NCBI RefSeq assembly: GCF_002234535.1
Contig: NZ_CP022521.1
Coordinates: 2,356,001 to 2,420,000 of the forward strand
From: Actinoalloteichus hoggarensis
GTDB taxonomy: Bacteria > Actinomycetota > Actinomycetes > Mycobacteriales > Pseudonocardiaceae
Direction of reading: 5' to 3'
Length of the DNA: 64,000 bases
The notes below the pieces were generated by a model that made no database searches, was not told where the DNA came from, and saw only the letters and a list, made by a program, of their open reading frames with translations. Positions within the stretch are counted from its first letter, which is position 1; every line of letters starts with the position of its first letter. The translations under genes were made by a program, and so were the position numbers. This document shows, in pieces, positions 19,797 through 29,400 of this stretch.

Positions 19797-20222
19797 CGGA
19801 TGTCCTCTCGTGGTGTGTGTCGCTGACGAGAACGACGATGGCCGAGAACGACCTAGCGGCACGCTGCGTGATCCCTAACGACCGGTTAAGGAATTCACGA
19901 CCCCCCGACGTACCCCGCGATTCGGCCCGACCAGCAGAGGCAGGCCCCACCGCCACCGGACGGGGACGCCTCGGCGAACGAACCGTTCGACCGGCGGTCG
20001 TGCGGACTCCGCGGCCCGCCGCGGCATGCTGCCTGCGCCGCACCGTGCCGGCACCGGCGCCGAAGAGAACGGACCGCACCGGCCTGCCATGGCGGGCTCG
20101 ACCTGATCGCAGGGCCAGGTACTCGGTCGGTGTGACGAGCAGCCCGCCGAGCACCGCCGAGGGCGGCCCGACTCGTCGGGCCGCCCTTGAGCGTGACGCG
20201 CGGGCGGCCGAGATCGAACCCG
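19797..20222. other. Intergenic region with promoter candidate and terminator
   Basis: Holds the likely promoter of the PepSY gene (AT-richer stretch at 19866-19900) and the terminator of the next minus-strand unit. No gene is seen. Confidence 0.4.
20160..20187 (-). terminator. Strong terminator of the 20.9-20.2 kb two-gene unit
   Basis: Perfect 12-bp stem AGGGCGGCCCGA / TCGGGCCGCCCT with a 4-nt loop. It lies 36 bases beyond the stop of the minus-strand gene ending at 20223. This supports that gene as real. Confidence 0.8.
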
Positions 20223-20867
20223 TCAACGCGGGAGATCGACCGCCGACTCCCGATGCCGCGGCGCGGGCGCCGTCCCGTCGTCCCTGGCGGACGAGGAGCC
20301 TCCTGCGGCGGACGACGGGCCACAGGCTCGACGGGGCCTCGCGCGCACCGCCTCCGCCGGGGCGGTGCGGGGTGCGTCGCCGGGTGCAACGCCGGCGGTG
20401 CGGGCGTCCTCGCCGGCGGGTGAGACGGCCGACGTCGGCGCCTCGGAACGGACTCCGGCCCCCGAGGTTCCTGGGGCCCCCGAAGTTCCTGGAGCCGTGG
20501 AAGGTCCTGGGGCCGAGACCTCCGAAGCTCCCGAGGCCTCCGCGGTCGATCCCGACCACACCGGGGCGGTCCGCCAGGTCGGCTCGCTCGCGGTCTGATC
20601 GTCGAGGGGAATCGGGACCTGATGGACCGACAGCAGTCGCAGGCCGAGGGTCTGCACGCGCACGAGCAGCCCGTGCAGCGCGGCATCGTCGAGGACCGTC
20701 CCTCGCAGGACCGCCTCCTGCGGGGTCCTTCCCACGCTCATCTCGGGGAACACCTGAGCGACGCGGTGCATCGACCTGCCCGCCACCCGCAGCTCATAGC
20801 AGCGGATGGTGCTCGGGGACGGTTCGATGCCGGGGCTGTACTGGGGAGGCGATGCGCCGGCGTTCAC
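20223..20867 (-). CDS. Conserved actinobacterial protein with small folded core and long Pro/Ala/Ser tail
   Basis: A 214-residue protein. Residues about 24-90 form a folded core with YELRVAGRSM, AVLRGTVLDDAALHGLLVR and LGLRLLSVHQV. I recognise this as a widespread but unnamed actinobacterial family (E-x-R-V-x-G-R ... LRG-x-V-x-D-x-A-ALHGLL). Members usually end soon after. This one continues with about 120 residues rich in Ala, Pro, Ser, Gly and Thr, including repeated A-P-G-T-S-G units. The GTG at 20867 overlaps the TGA of the 33-codon gene upstream by the four bases GTGA. A GTG at 20870 is also possible. GGAGG lies just upstream. Function unknown. Confidence 0.72.
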   Translation of the reverse strand: MNAGASPPQYSPGIEPSPSTIRCYELRVAGRSMHRVAQVFPEMSVGRTPQEAVLRGTVLDDAALHGLLVRVQTLGLRLLSVHQVPIPLDDQTASEPTWRTAPVWSGSTAEASGASEVSAPGPSTAPGTSGAPGTSGAGVRSEAPTSAVSPAGEDARTAGVAPGDAPRTAPAEAVRARPRRACGPSSAAGGSSSARDDGTAPAPRHRESAVDLPR

Positions 20868-20965
20868 CACGGCACACCTCCGTCCTGCCTCGGCCGCGGA
20901 CGGGCGGGGGCCGTCTCGGGGCGGACGTCGTCGATCACGACGAGGGGAGAGGGAGAACTGGTCAT
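20864..20965 (-). CDS. 33-residue peptide gene, translationally coupled to the next gene
   Basis: ATG 20965 follows AAGGAG by 6 bases. The product starts MTSSPSPLVVIDDV and ends with a basic, Pro-rich stretch closing in G-V-P-W. Its stop codon overlaps the start of the next gene by four bases, a standard sign of coupled translation. No function is known. It could act as a leader peptide or as a partner of the downstream protein. Confidence 0.55.
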   Translation of the reverse strand: MTSSPSPLVVIDDVRPETAPARPRPRQDGGVPW

Positions 20966-21447
20966 CGTCGACTCCTTCGGCGAACGGGTGACCGGAAGGC
21001 GCCCGAGGCGTGCTCGGACGCTGATCCCGACGGTGCCCGAGGGGCAGGACGATGTCTGTGGTTCGTTCGGGAAACCACCCGGACGATGCGCCCTGTCGGC
21101 CCGAGATCCACACCCTGGGAGGACCCTCACCCCGCCGGACGGTGGGTCCGCGGCTGCCCGCCCGGCAGGCACGGACCCGGAGTACCCCGCGCGACCTGCG
21201 TGGGGCCTGGTGTGACACAGTGGTGACAGGAGGCCGGTCCAGGCCTCGGAATCGCGGCGTGAGCCGACGATCGAGGCGGATCAGGCAGAGTCGACGGCGG
21301 ACCGACCTCATCACACCACGCAGCTGTAGACGGTGTCATGCCGCGCGCGCCCTTCTCTCGCGGGTGCGCTCGGCCCATGGGCCGTGTTCGGCGACCGGCG
21401 TGGTGTAGAATTCGTCGGCGAAGTGTACGAAAGGTGAGGGGTCGTAG
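20966..21447. other. Divergent intergenic region between the two-gene unit and the L11 paralogue
   Basis: No gene is supported. It must hold promoters for both directions. A direct repeat GTGACA / GTGACA (21212 and 21223) stands out. The stretch 21398-21435, ending in GTGTAGAATTCGTCGGCG and AAGTGTACG, is AT-richer and is the best place for the L11-paralogue promoter. Confidence 0.4.
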
Positions 21448-21879
21448 GTGCCACCCAAGCAGCGCAAGACGTTCGAGGCGACACTCGAACTTGAGGCTGG
21501 CAATGCAGCCATGGTCGATCTCGGAAAGATGCTCGGCCCGACGGGTGTCAACACCCGGAACGTCAAGCTCGAGTACGACGAGAACACCTCCGCTCACCGA
21601 GGCGAGATCGTTCCCGTGGTGGTCTCGGTCTTCGAGGACCGGACCTACCAGCTCCGGTACAAGACTCCGCCCACCAGCTTCCTGATTCGTCAGGCCATGG
21701 GCGCGAAGTCCGGCTCCGAGCGTCCCGGGCACGTGCCCGGCGGCACCATCACCAAGGAGCAGGTGCAGGCGATCGCCGAGCGCAAGATGCCCGACCTGAA
21801 CGCGGGCGGCAACCTGGATGCCGCGATCAAGATCGTGGCGGGTTCCGCGCGTTCCATGGGCGTCACCGTCGAGGGCTGA
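21448..21879 (+). CDS. rplK: Divergent ribosomal protein L11 paralogue
   Basis: A 143-residue protein, the normal length for L11. The C-terminal rRNA-binding domain is well kept: ITKEQVQAIAERKMPDLNAG, then AAIKIVAGSARSMGVTVEG. The middle FEDRTYQLRYKTPPTSFLI matches the L11 YEDRSFTFVTKTPP region. In the N-terminal domain the usual Pro-rich helix (P-x-P-P-V-G-P-A-L-G) is replaced by NAAMVDLGKMLGPTGVN, so the family prolines are gone. L11 sits at the ribosomal GTPase centre, contacts release and elongation factors, and is needed for RelA activation and thiopeptide binding. The housekeeping rplK normally sits with rplA, which is absent here. GTG 21448 follows GTGAGGG by 7 bases. RF3 lies convergent. 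Confidence 0.87.
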   Translation: MPPKQRKTFEATLELEAGNAAMVDLGKMLGPTGVNTRNVKLEYDENTSAHRGEIVPVVVSVFEDRTYQLRYKTPPTSFLIRQAMGAKSGSERPGHVPGGTITKEQVQAIAERKMPDLNAGGNLDAAIKIVAGSARSMGVTVEG

Positions 21880-21908
21880 GCCCGCGGTTCCACCCTGAGC
21901 GAGGCTGA

Positions 21909-21946
21909 CCGAAGGGGGCCACCCGGATCCGGGTGGCCCCCTTCGG
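21909..21946. terminator. Perfect 38-bp palindrome, terminator between the L11 paralogue and prfC
   Basis: A 19-bp perfect stem with no loop, running from CCGAAGGGGGCC to GGCCCCCTTCGG with GGATCC at its centre. It is 30 bases after the L11-paralogue stop. It can act on transcripts from either direction. Confidence 0.85.
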
Positions 21947-22269
21947 CATGTCCGGATTCCTTCGTCGGTCGGAGAGGGCGTCGGGCGGCCGCCTCGGGCG
22001 GACACGTGAGTGGGTGACGCTCTCGGGCACAGCACTCGACGTCCTCTCGCCGACGTGTCCCCGCCGTTTCGAGCCGTCCGGCGTCCTACGGCGTGGTTCG
22101 CCGGCGGACGCGGTCCGGTTCGCGCCGAACGTCGTCCGACGGTCGATCGTGGCGACCCGTGAGCCGGCTCGGTCCATGAGCAGGCCTCGTCCGTGGGCCG
22201 GCGCGATCCGATGCGGGCGCGCCCGCCGCGCCGGACCCGCCGCACGGGCGGGCGGGCGCGCGACGGGGA

Positions 22270-23892
22270 TCAGACGCCGCCCGCGAGGCTCTCCAACGTC
22301 ACGTCGGGGTGGCGGCGCAGCAGCAGCCGCAGGGTGATGTCGTCGGTGAACAGTGCCAACTCCGCGCCGTCGCCCCTGGTCAGCACCTCGCTGCTGGTGC
22401 CGTCGATCAGTCTGCGCTCCGAGGGGTCGCCCAGCCTGCGGACCACCGTGTACGGCAGGTGATTCAGCAGGATCGTCACGCCGAACTCGTTCTGCAGGCG
22501 GTCGGTCGCGACCTCGAACTGCATGGGGCCCACCGCCGCGAGCACCGGAGTGGCCTCGCCCCGACGATCCGAGCGCAGGACCTGTACGACGCCCTCCTGC
22601 TCCAGCTGCTCGACGCCGCGTCGGAACTGCTTGGCCCGACTCGGGTCCTTGGCCGAGGCGGTGGCGAAGTGACGGGGCGCGAAACTCGGGAGCCCGGGGA
22701 AGGTGACCTTCGGCTTCCCGGAGTAGAGCGTGTCGCCGACCCGCAGGTTGGATGCGTTGACCAGGCCGATGACGTCGCCGGGATAGGCCACGTCCAGGGT
22801 GCTGCGCTGCTGGCCGAACACCTGCTGCGCGTACTTGGTGGCGAAGGGTCGTCCGCTCGCCGCGTGGGTGACGACCATGCCGCGGTCGAAGCGGCCGGAG
22901 CACACTCGGGCGAAGGCGACCTGATCGCGGTGGGCGCGGTCCATGCCGGTCTGCACCTTGAACACGAATGCCGAGAACGGCGCTTCCAGCGGCCGGGCTC
23001 CGCCGTCGACGTCCGGACGGGGCGCGGGGCGGGGGGCCAGCTCCACGAGCAGGTCCAGCAGGTGCTTGACGCCGAAGTTGAGCACCGCCGAGCCGAAGAG
23101 CACCGGAGTGGCCCGCGCCTGGAGGAACTCCTCGTAGTCGAAGTCGCCCCCGGAGACGGACAGCAGTTCCGACTCCTCGCCTGCCTGTGTCCAGTCGTCG
23201 CCGACGGTCTCGGCGGCCTCGGCCGGCGGCATCCGCACCACGCCCGCCCGGCCCGCGCCCGAGGCGTTGCGGGTGAAGCCGATGAAGTCGCCCTCGGCGC
23301 GGTCCAGGACGCCGTGGAAGCGGCCCGCCTCGCCGACCGGCCAGGTCAGCGGCATGGGCCGGAGGGAGATGCGTTCGGAGATCTCGTCGCACAGCTCCAG
23401 CGCGGCGCGGCCCGGGCGGTCCCACTTGTTCACGAAGGTGATCACCGGGATGTTCCGGTGCCTGCACACGTCGAAGAGCTTGAGGGTCTGCGGCTCGAGG
23501 CCCTTGGCGGCGTCGAGGAGCATCACCGCGCAGTCGACGGCGGCGAGCACCCGGTAGGTGTCCTCGGAGAAGTCGGAGTGGCCCGGCGTGTCCAGCAGGT
23601 TGATCACCGAGTCGCCGTAGGCGAACTGGAGCGCGGCCGAGGTGATGGAGATTCCTCGGGCCTTCTCCATCTCGAGCCAGTCGGAGACGACGCCCTTGCG
23701 CCCGGCCTTGCCGTGGACCGCGCCCGCCTCCGAGATGACCTGGGCGTGCAGGGCGAGCGCCTCGGTGAGGGTCGACTTCCCGGCGTCGGGGTGGCTGATG
23801 ACCGCGAAGGTCCTCCGGCGGGCGGCCTCACGTCTCACCAGCGACTCGTCGCTCTTGGTCTGTCGCCCGAGGGCCGGATCGTTGCCCGCCAC
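22270..23892 (-). CDS. prfC: Peptide chain release factor 3 (RF3)
   Basis: A 540-residue GTPase that recycles class I release factors after translation termination. The G1 motif is SHPDAGKSTLTE (about residue 33), the switch region GKAGRKGVVSDWLEMEKARGIS, G3 is DTPGH, and G4 is NKWDRPG. Domain II and III sequence follows (VLFGSAVLNFGVKHLLDLLV, PFSAFVFKVQTGMDR, LEQEGVVQVLRSD). Length is close to the E. coli protein. GTG 23892 has AGGGAG six bases upstream and gives a normal N-terminus; ATG 23937 and a farther start at 23961 are alternatives. It is convergent with the L11 paralogue, which belongs to the same ribosomal site. Confidence 0.94.
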   Translation of the reverse strand: MAGNDPALGRQTKSDESLVRREAARRRTFAVISHPDAGKSTLTEALALHAQVISEAGAVHGKAGRKGVVSDWLEMEKARGISITSAALQFAYGDSVINLLDTPGHSDFSEDTYRVLAAVDCAVMLLDAAKGLEPQTLKLFDVCRHRNIPVITFVNKWDRPGRAALELCDEISERISLRPMPLTWPVGEAGRFHGVLDRAEGDFIGFTRNASGAGRAGVVRMPPAEAAETVGDDWTQAGEESELLSVSGGDFDYEEFLQARATPVLFGSAVLNFGVKHLLDLLVELAPRPAPRPDVDGGARPLEAPFSAFVFKVQTGMDRAHRDQVAFARVCSGRFDRGMVVTHAASGRPFATKYAQQVFGQQRSTLDVAYPGDVIGLVNASNLRVGDTLYSGKPKVTFPGLPSFAPRHFATASAKDPSRAKQFRRGVEQLEQEGVVQVLRSDRRGEATPVLAAVGPMQFEVATDRLQNEFGVTILLNHLPYTVVRRLGDPSERRLIDGTSSEVLTRGDGAELALFTDDITLRLLLRRHPDVTLESLAGGV

Positions 23893-24151
23893 TGTCCGCT
23901 CCCTGCTCTGTTCCGTCGGTGCCCGCGGTGCCGTCATGTCGCACACCGCGCGCCGGGACACTCTACCGGCCCGGTGCGGTCCGTCCGACGCGCCGCAGGT
24001 CAGCGGCGGCGCGGCCGGGTGGGGTGCCGGGCCGGACGGCCGTCCGTCGCCTCGTCGGCCCGATGAGTCCCGGCGCCGGCGTCGCGTCCTGGGCCCCAGG
24101 TGTCCGCAGGGACGGGAGTCGTCTCGGGTGGCCGGGTTCTCATTCGATGCA

Positions 24152-24180
24152 TTGCTTCTGGACGAGGTCGCGGTTAACGT
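24152..24180 (+). promoter_or_regulatory. Candidate sigma-70-type promoter of lat
   Basis: TTGCTT at 24152-24157 and TAACGT at 24175-24180, with a 17-bp spacer, lie in a locally AT-richer stretch 55 bases before the lat start. Close to the HrdB-type consensus. Confidence 0.5.
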
Positions 24181-24234
24181 AGGTTTTGCGGCGCTTGGAT
24201 GGATCTAGAGGAAAAAATCCTGGAAGGAGTCGGA

Positions 24235-25587
24235 ATGACTCAGGGCAGCACGACGGCGTTCGACGCGGCGATCGCACCGAAGGATGTGCATCGGCTGCTG
24301 GGCAGGCACCTGCTCGTGGACGGCTTCCCGTTCGTCCTGGACACCAAGGCCAGCACGGGCTCGTGGCTCGTCGACGCCCGTAACGGCGACCGGTACCTGG
24401 ACCTCTACTCGTTCTTCGCCTCCGCGCCGCTGGGGTTCAACCCGGCGGGGATCGTGGACGACCCCGAGTTCATGGCGGTGCTCTCCGAGGTCGCGGCGAA
24501 CAAGCCTGCGAACTCCGACGTCTACACCACTCACTACGCCGCCTTCGTCGAGACCTTCGCCAGGGTGCTCGGCGACCCCGAGCTGCCGCACCTGTTCTTC
24601 GTCGAGGGCGGCGCGCTCGCCGTGGAGAACGCCCTCAAGTGCGCCTTCGACTGGAAGAGCAGGCACAACGAGCAGCAGGGCCGGTCCCCGGAGCTGGGCA
24701 CCCGGATCATGCACCTCACCCGCGCCTTCCACGGCCGCAGCGGCTACACGATGTCGTTGACCAACACCGATCCCGGCAAGACGGCTCGCTACCCGGCCTT
24801 CGACTGGCCCCGGATCGAGTCCCCCGCCCTGCGCTTTCCGGTGGCCGAGCACCTCGACGACGTCGTCGCCGCCGAGCAGCGGGCGCTGGCCGCCGCCGAG
24901 GCCGCCTTCGCCGCCCACCCCCACGACATCGCCGCCTTCATCGTCGAGCCCATCCAGGGCGAGGGCGGCGACAACCACCTGCGCCCGGAGTTCCTTCAGG
25001 CCGTGCAGCAGCTCTGTCACGCCAACGACGCGCTGTTCATCGTCGACGAGGTGCAGACCGGCGTGGGCGTCACCGGGACCGCCTGGGCCTATCAGCAGCT
25101 CGGCCTCCAGCCGGACATCGTGGCCTTCTCGAAGAAGACCCAGGTCGGCGGTGTGATGGCGGGCCGTCGGGTGGACGAGGTCGCCGACAACGTCTTCGCC
25201 GTCGGCGGGCGCATCAACTCGACCTGGGGCGGCGGCCTCGTCGACATGGTCCGTTCCCGCCGATACCTGGAGATCATCGAGCGGGACGGCCTGTTCGAGA
25301 AGGTCGCGGAGAACGGCGCCTGGCTGCTCGAGCGGCTCACCGAGCTGGCGGGCAGGCATCCCGGCCGCGTCGACAACATCCGGGGCCGCGGCCTGATGGT
25401 CGCCCTCGACCTCCCTGACACCGCCACCCGCAACGCCGTGCTCGGCAGGCTCCTGGAACAGGAACGGGTGCTGGCCCTGCCCAGCGGCGAGCGGTCGATT
25501 CGCTTCCGGCCCGCGTTGACGATCACCCGGGACGAACTCGGCGTGGCGCTGACCGCGTTGGACACCGTGCTCGGCGCGACCGGCTGA
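24235..25587 (+). CDS. lat: L-lysine 6-transaminase (lysine epsilon-aminotransferase)
   Basis: A 450-residue PLP enzyme that transfers the epsilon-amino group of lysine to 2-oxoglutarate. The product cyclises to piperideine-6-carboxylate. It is a class III aminotransferase with LFFVEGGALAVENALKCAFDW, LTRAFHGRSGYTMSLTNTDP, FIVEPIQGEGGDNH, FIVDEVQTGVGVTG and the PLP lysine in AFSKKTQVGG. These are diagnostic of LAT over other omega-aminotransferases. ATG 24235 follows GGAAGGAG; an upstream ATG at 24199 lacks a site. LAT serves lysine breakdown or, in cephamycin producers, the first step to alpha-aminoadipate. No pcbAB/pcbC or Lrp-type regulator is adjacent here, so catabolism or a persistence role is more likely. 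Confidence 0.95.
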   Translation: MTQGSTTAFDAAIAPKDVHRLLGRHLLVDGFPFVLDTKASTGSWLVDARNGDRYLDLYSFFASAPLGFNPAGIVDDPEFMAVLSEVAANKPANSDVYTTHYAAFVETFARVLGDPELPHLFFVEGGALAVENALKCAFDWKSRHNEQQGRSPELGTRIMHLTRAFHGRSGYTMSLTNTDPGKTARYPAFDWPRIESPALRFPVAEHLDDVVAAEQRALAAAEAAFAAHPHDIAAFIVEPIQGEGGDNHLRPEFLQAVQQLCHANDALFIVDEVQTGVGVTGTAWAYQQLGLQPDIVAFSKKTQVGGVMAGRRVDEVADNVFAVGGRINSTWGGGLVDMVRSRRYLEIIERDGLFEKVAENGAWLLERLTELAGRHPGRVDNIRGRGLMVALDLPDTATRNAVLGRLLEQERVLALPSGERSIRFRPALTITRDELGVALTALDTVLGATG

Positions 25588-26440
25588 TCCGAGGCGACCG
25601 GCACGGCGAGTGCCGCGGCAGGGGCGTGGGAGGGAGCCGGCCCTGCCTGCCTCGGCGGCCACCGGCAGACCGGCCCGATGAACCACTCGGATTGTCGTGG
25701 CATGCCAGGAGAACGGCGGTCCTCGGCCGACCGCGCACCGGTGCGGCCCGGCGCTCCGCCCGACGTCGACACCTCGCGGCCGGGCCGAGGGGAGGGCCTG
25801 CGGCCGACGACCGCGAGTGGGCGGGACGAGGGCCCGCCGAGGCCTGACCGTCGAGGGCCTGACCGATCGACTCCCGTCCGCCCGTACCGCGCCGCCGCGC
25901 GCGGCGGCGCGGTGCGTGGCGACTCTCTCGGAATGGTGGGCCTGTCCGCAGACGTCCGCCCGACCGTCGCCGAGGCCGCATGGTTCCGGCGGCGGCTCGG
26001 GCGGGACGCCGGATTCCGGTCGCGACACGGGCGCGCCCTGACGTGTCGCGATCTCCGACGGTCGCCTTCGCCGATTCACCGCCGGTCGGTGATTCACCGT
26101 CTGTCGCGGAATCTGGTCTCTCAATATCGAGAAAGCTTTCGCGTTCGCTGTCCGATTCGGGACCTGATTCCTGCAATCGGGTGCATTTTCGGCAGCTGAA
26201 AGTCACGGAATCGTGGGTGGGATCCCCGTCTGCGTATGCGCATGTTTCCGATCGGTTAAGGATTGTCGCCGAACGAACTGATATCCACCTCTCCCGGCTC
26301 AGGCGTCGCGTATTCGGTTTCCGCCGAATGGTCTCTTGTGGCAGATCAGAACGGCGAGGTTAGGTCGAAGACGGTTCTCGTTCGCGACCGCCTTGGATTG
26401 TCGCGACGATGCCTCGGTGTCCGGCCTAAAAGGAGGCTTG
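25588..26440. other. 853-bp gene-free region upstream of subtilase 1
   Basis: No gene is supported. Bases 26090-26290 are clearly more AT-rich than the surroundings and end in the conserved element at 26313-26340. This is the best region for the subtilase promoter and its control sites. Confidence 0.5.
26313..26340 (+). promoter_or_regulatory. Conserved inverted-repeat element upstream of subtilase 1
   Basis: ATTCGG-N6-CCGAAT (26313-26330) followed by GGTCTCTTGT. The core TTCCGCCGAATGG-N-CTCTTGT is shared almost exactly with the region before subtilase 2. It sits the same distance (about 110 bp) from the start codon. Likely a regulator or promoter site. Confidence 0.55.
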
Positions 26441-29400
26441 GTGTCTAGAACACTCGTCTCGGCGCGCCCGAGAGGACGCTCCACAACCCCGATCGGGTCC
26501 CGTGGGGCAATAGGTCTGGTATTCACGGTGGTGGCCGCGTTGGTCACGGCGACCGCCGCACCGTCGGTCGCGCGGTCGGCGGACGGGCACAGCGCGGAAC
26601 CGGCTTCGATCGATGCCGACGTGGTGGAGACATTGGCGGAGAAGGGCGCCGCCGACGTCTGGATCGTCCTGGAGCAGCAGGCCGACCTGTCGGCGGCGGC
26701 GGACACCGCCGACTGGGCGGAGCGTGGTCAGGCGGTGGTCGACACGCTGCGGGGCCATGCCGAGCGGACTCAGGCCGACGCCGTCGCGTTGCTGACCGAC
26801 GCGGAGGCGGACTTCACGCCGTACTGGATCTCCAACCGCATCCTCGTCCACGACGCCTCCGAGTCGTTGGCGAACTCGATCACCACGGTGCCGGGCGTCG
26901 AGCGGATCTCGCTGCCCTCCGTGCTGGAGGTCCCGGAGCCGACGGAGGCTGAGCGGGACGGCTCGTCCGTCGACGCCGTCGAGTGGGGCATCGAGTCGAT
27001 CAACGCCGATGACGTGTGGGCCGATCACGGCGTCACCGGGGAGGGCATCGTGGTGGGCAGCGTCGACACCGGCGCGCAGTTCGACCACCCGGCGCTGGTC
27101 GGCTCCTACCGGGGCAACCTCGGCAACGGCGGCTTCGACCACGACCACAACTGGTTCGACCCCTCCAACGCCTGCGGCTCGCCGTCCGTGGTCCCCTGCG
27201 ACAACAACCGCCACGGCAGCCATGTCACCGGCACGATGACCGGCGACGACGGTGCGGGCAACCAGATCGGCGTCGCCCCCGGCGCCCGGTGGATCGCCGC
27301 GAAGGGCTGCGAGAGCACCGGCTGTTCGGACGCCTCGCTGCTGGCCTCCGGCCAGTGGATGCTGGCCCCCACCGACGTCGCGGGCCAGAACCCGAGGGCC
27401 GACCTTCGGCCCCACGTGGTGAACAACTCCTGGGGCGCGGCCAACGGCTCGATCATCGACCCGTGGTACGACGAGATCGTCGGAGCCTGGACCGCCTCGG
27501 GAATCTTCGGCCTCTTCTCCAACGGCAATTCCGGACCCGGCTGCAACACGACGGGCTCCCCGGCCGACTCGGCGTTGTCGTACGGGGTGGGCGCCTACGC
27601 GGTGAACAACACCATCGCCTCGTTCTCCAGCCGGGGCCCCGGAGCCGAGGGCGACATCCGCCCGAGCATCTCCGCCCCCGGCGTCGCCATCCGCTCCTCG
27701 GTTCCCGGCGGCGGCTACGCGCTGCTCAACGGCACCTCGATGGCCGCCCCGCACGTGGCGGGCGCGGTCGCCCTGCTGTGGTCGGCCGCCCCGAGCCTGA
27801 TCGGCGACATCGAGGGGACCAGGGCGCTGCTGGACACCACGGCCGTCGACGTCGACGACACGACCTGCGGCGGCACCGCCGCCGACAACAACGTGTGGGG
27901 CGAGGGCAGGCTCGACGTCCTGGCCGCCGTCGACGCTGCCCCGCGTGGCGATACGGGCCTCCTGCACGGCTCCGTCACCGACGCGAACACCGGGGCGGCC
28001 GTCGCCGGTGCCAGGGTGACCGTCGCCGGTCCCCTGGATCGCACCGTCACCGCCGGTTCGGACGGCACCTTCACCCTGACGCTGTCGGCGGGCGACTACA
28101 CCGTCACCGGCTCGGCGTTCGGCTACGGCGAGGCGAGCGGCACGGCCGCCGTCCTGGCCGACGAGACGACGACGATCGAGCTGGCGCTGACGGCCGTCCC
28201 CACCCGCACGGTGCTCGGCCAGGTGTCGGACTCCCGCGGTTCCGGGCTGGGTGGGATCGAGGTCGGCTTCGGCGGCGTGCTGCCGTCGACGACCACCGAC
28301 GCGGGAGGCGGATTCGTCGTCGAGTCGGTTCCGGAGGGCACCTACCAGCTCTCCGCCACCGGGTCCGGCTGTGTCGGCTCCGTGACCAGGGAGGTGGTGG
28401 TCGCGGGCAGCACGGCGGTCGTGAACGTCACGCTGCCCGACGTGACGGACGCCCACGGCCACTTCTGCCGCGATGAGGGCGACGTCTTCATCGCGGGCGA
28501 CACGAGGGTGTCGCTCAGCGGCGACGACGCCTCGACGACCGTGCCGCTGCCCTTCCCGGTCGGCTTCTACGGACAGCAGTACCGCGAGGCCTTCGTCTCC
28601 ACCAACGGCTTCCTCACCTTCACCGCCCCGTCGACCGCCTTCTCCAACGGCAGGCTCCCCAGCACGGGCGCGCCGAACGGTGCCGTCTACCCGTTCTGGG
28701 ACGACCTGACCGTCGACGCGTCGGCGGGCGTCTACACCGGAGTATCCGGCGCTGACGGCGAGCGGGTCTTCGTCGTGGAATGGCGCGACGTCCGTCCGCT
28801 CAGCTCGCAGACGAGACTGACGTTCGCGGCTCAGTTCCACGAGGACGGCGGCATCGTCTTCGCCTACGACAGCCTGCCCGCCGAGGTGCCCGCCGCACTG
28901 GGCTCCTCCGCCACGGTCGGGATCGAGAACGCCGAGGGCACCGACGCGCTGGAGTACTCCTACAACACGCCCGTCCTGTCGTCGGGAACGTCGATCCGCT
29001 TCGGTGAACCCGACTACGGCTACGTGACCGGCACGGTGATCGATGCGAACGACGGCCTGCCGGTCGAGTACGCCTCGGTGTCGGTGTCCCAGCGAGGTTC
29101 GACGCTGAGCACGGTGACGACCGCCGCCGACGGCACCTACACCACCCAGCAGCTTCTCGGCTACTACACGGTCACCATCGCCAGGAAGAACTACTCGGAG
29201 CACGTCACCACGGCCTACCTCGGCGACCGTCGGGAGACGGTGACCGTCGACGCCGAGCTGACCAGCGCACGCGGCGAGGCCACGCCCGGCGAGGTGTCGT
29301 GGGTCCTCCCGCAGGACGCCGTCCGCGACACCTCGGTGACCCTGAGCAACACCGGCGACCACGACCTGACCTGGGAGATCTCCGAACGCGGCGGCGACCG

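Noticed and set aside
22309-24066. 585-codon plus-strand frame opposite prfC
   Set aside because: Antisense shadow; the minus strand carries all RF3 GTPase motifs.
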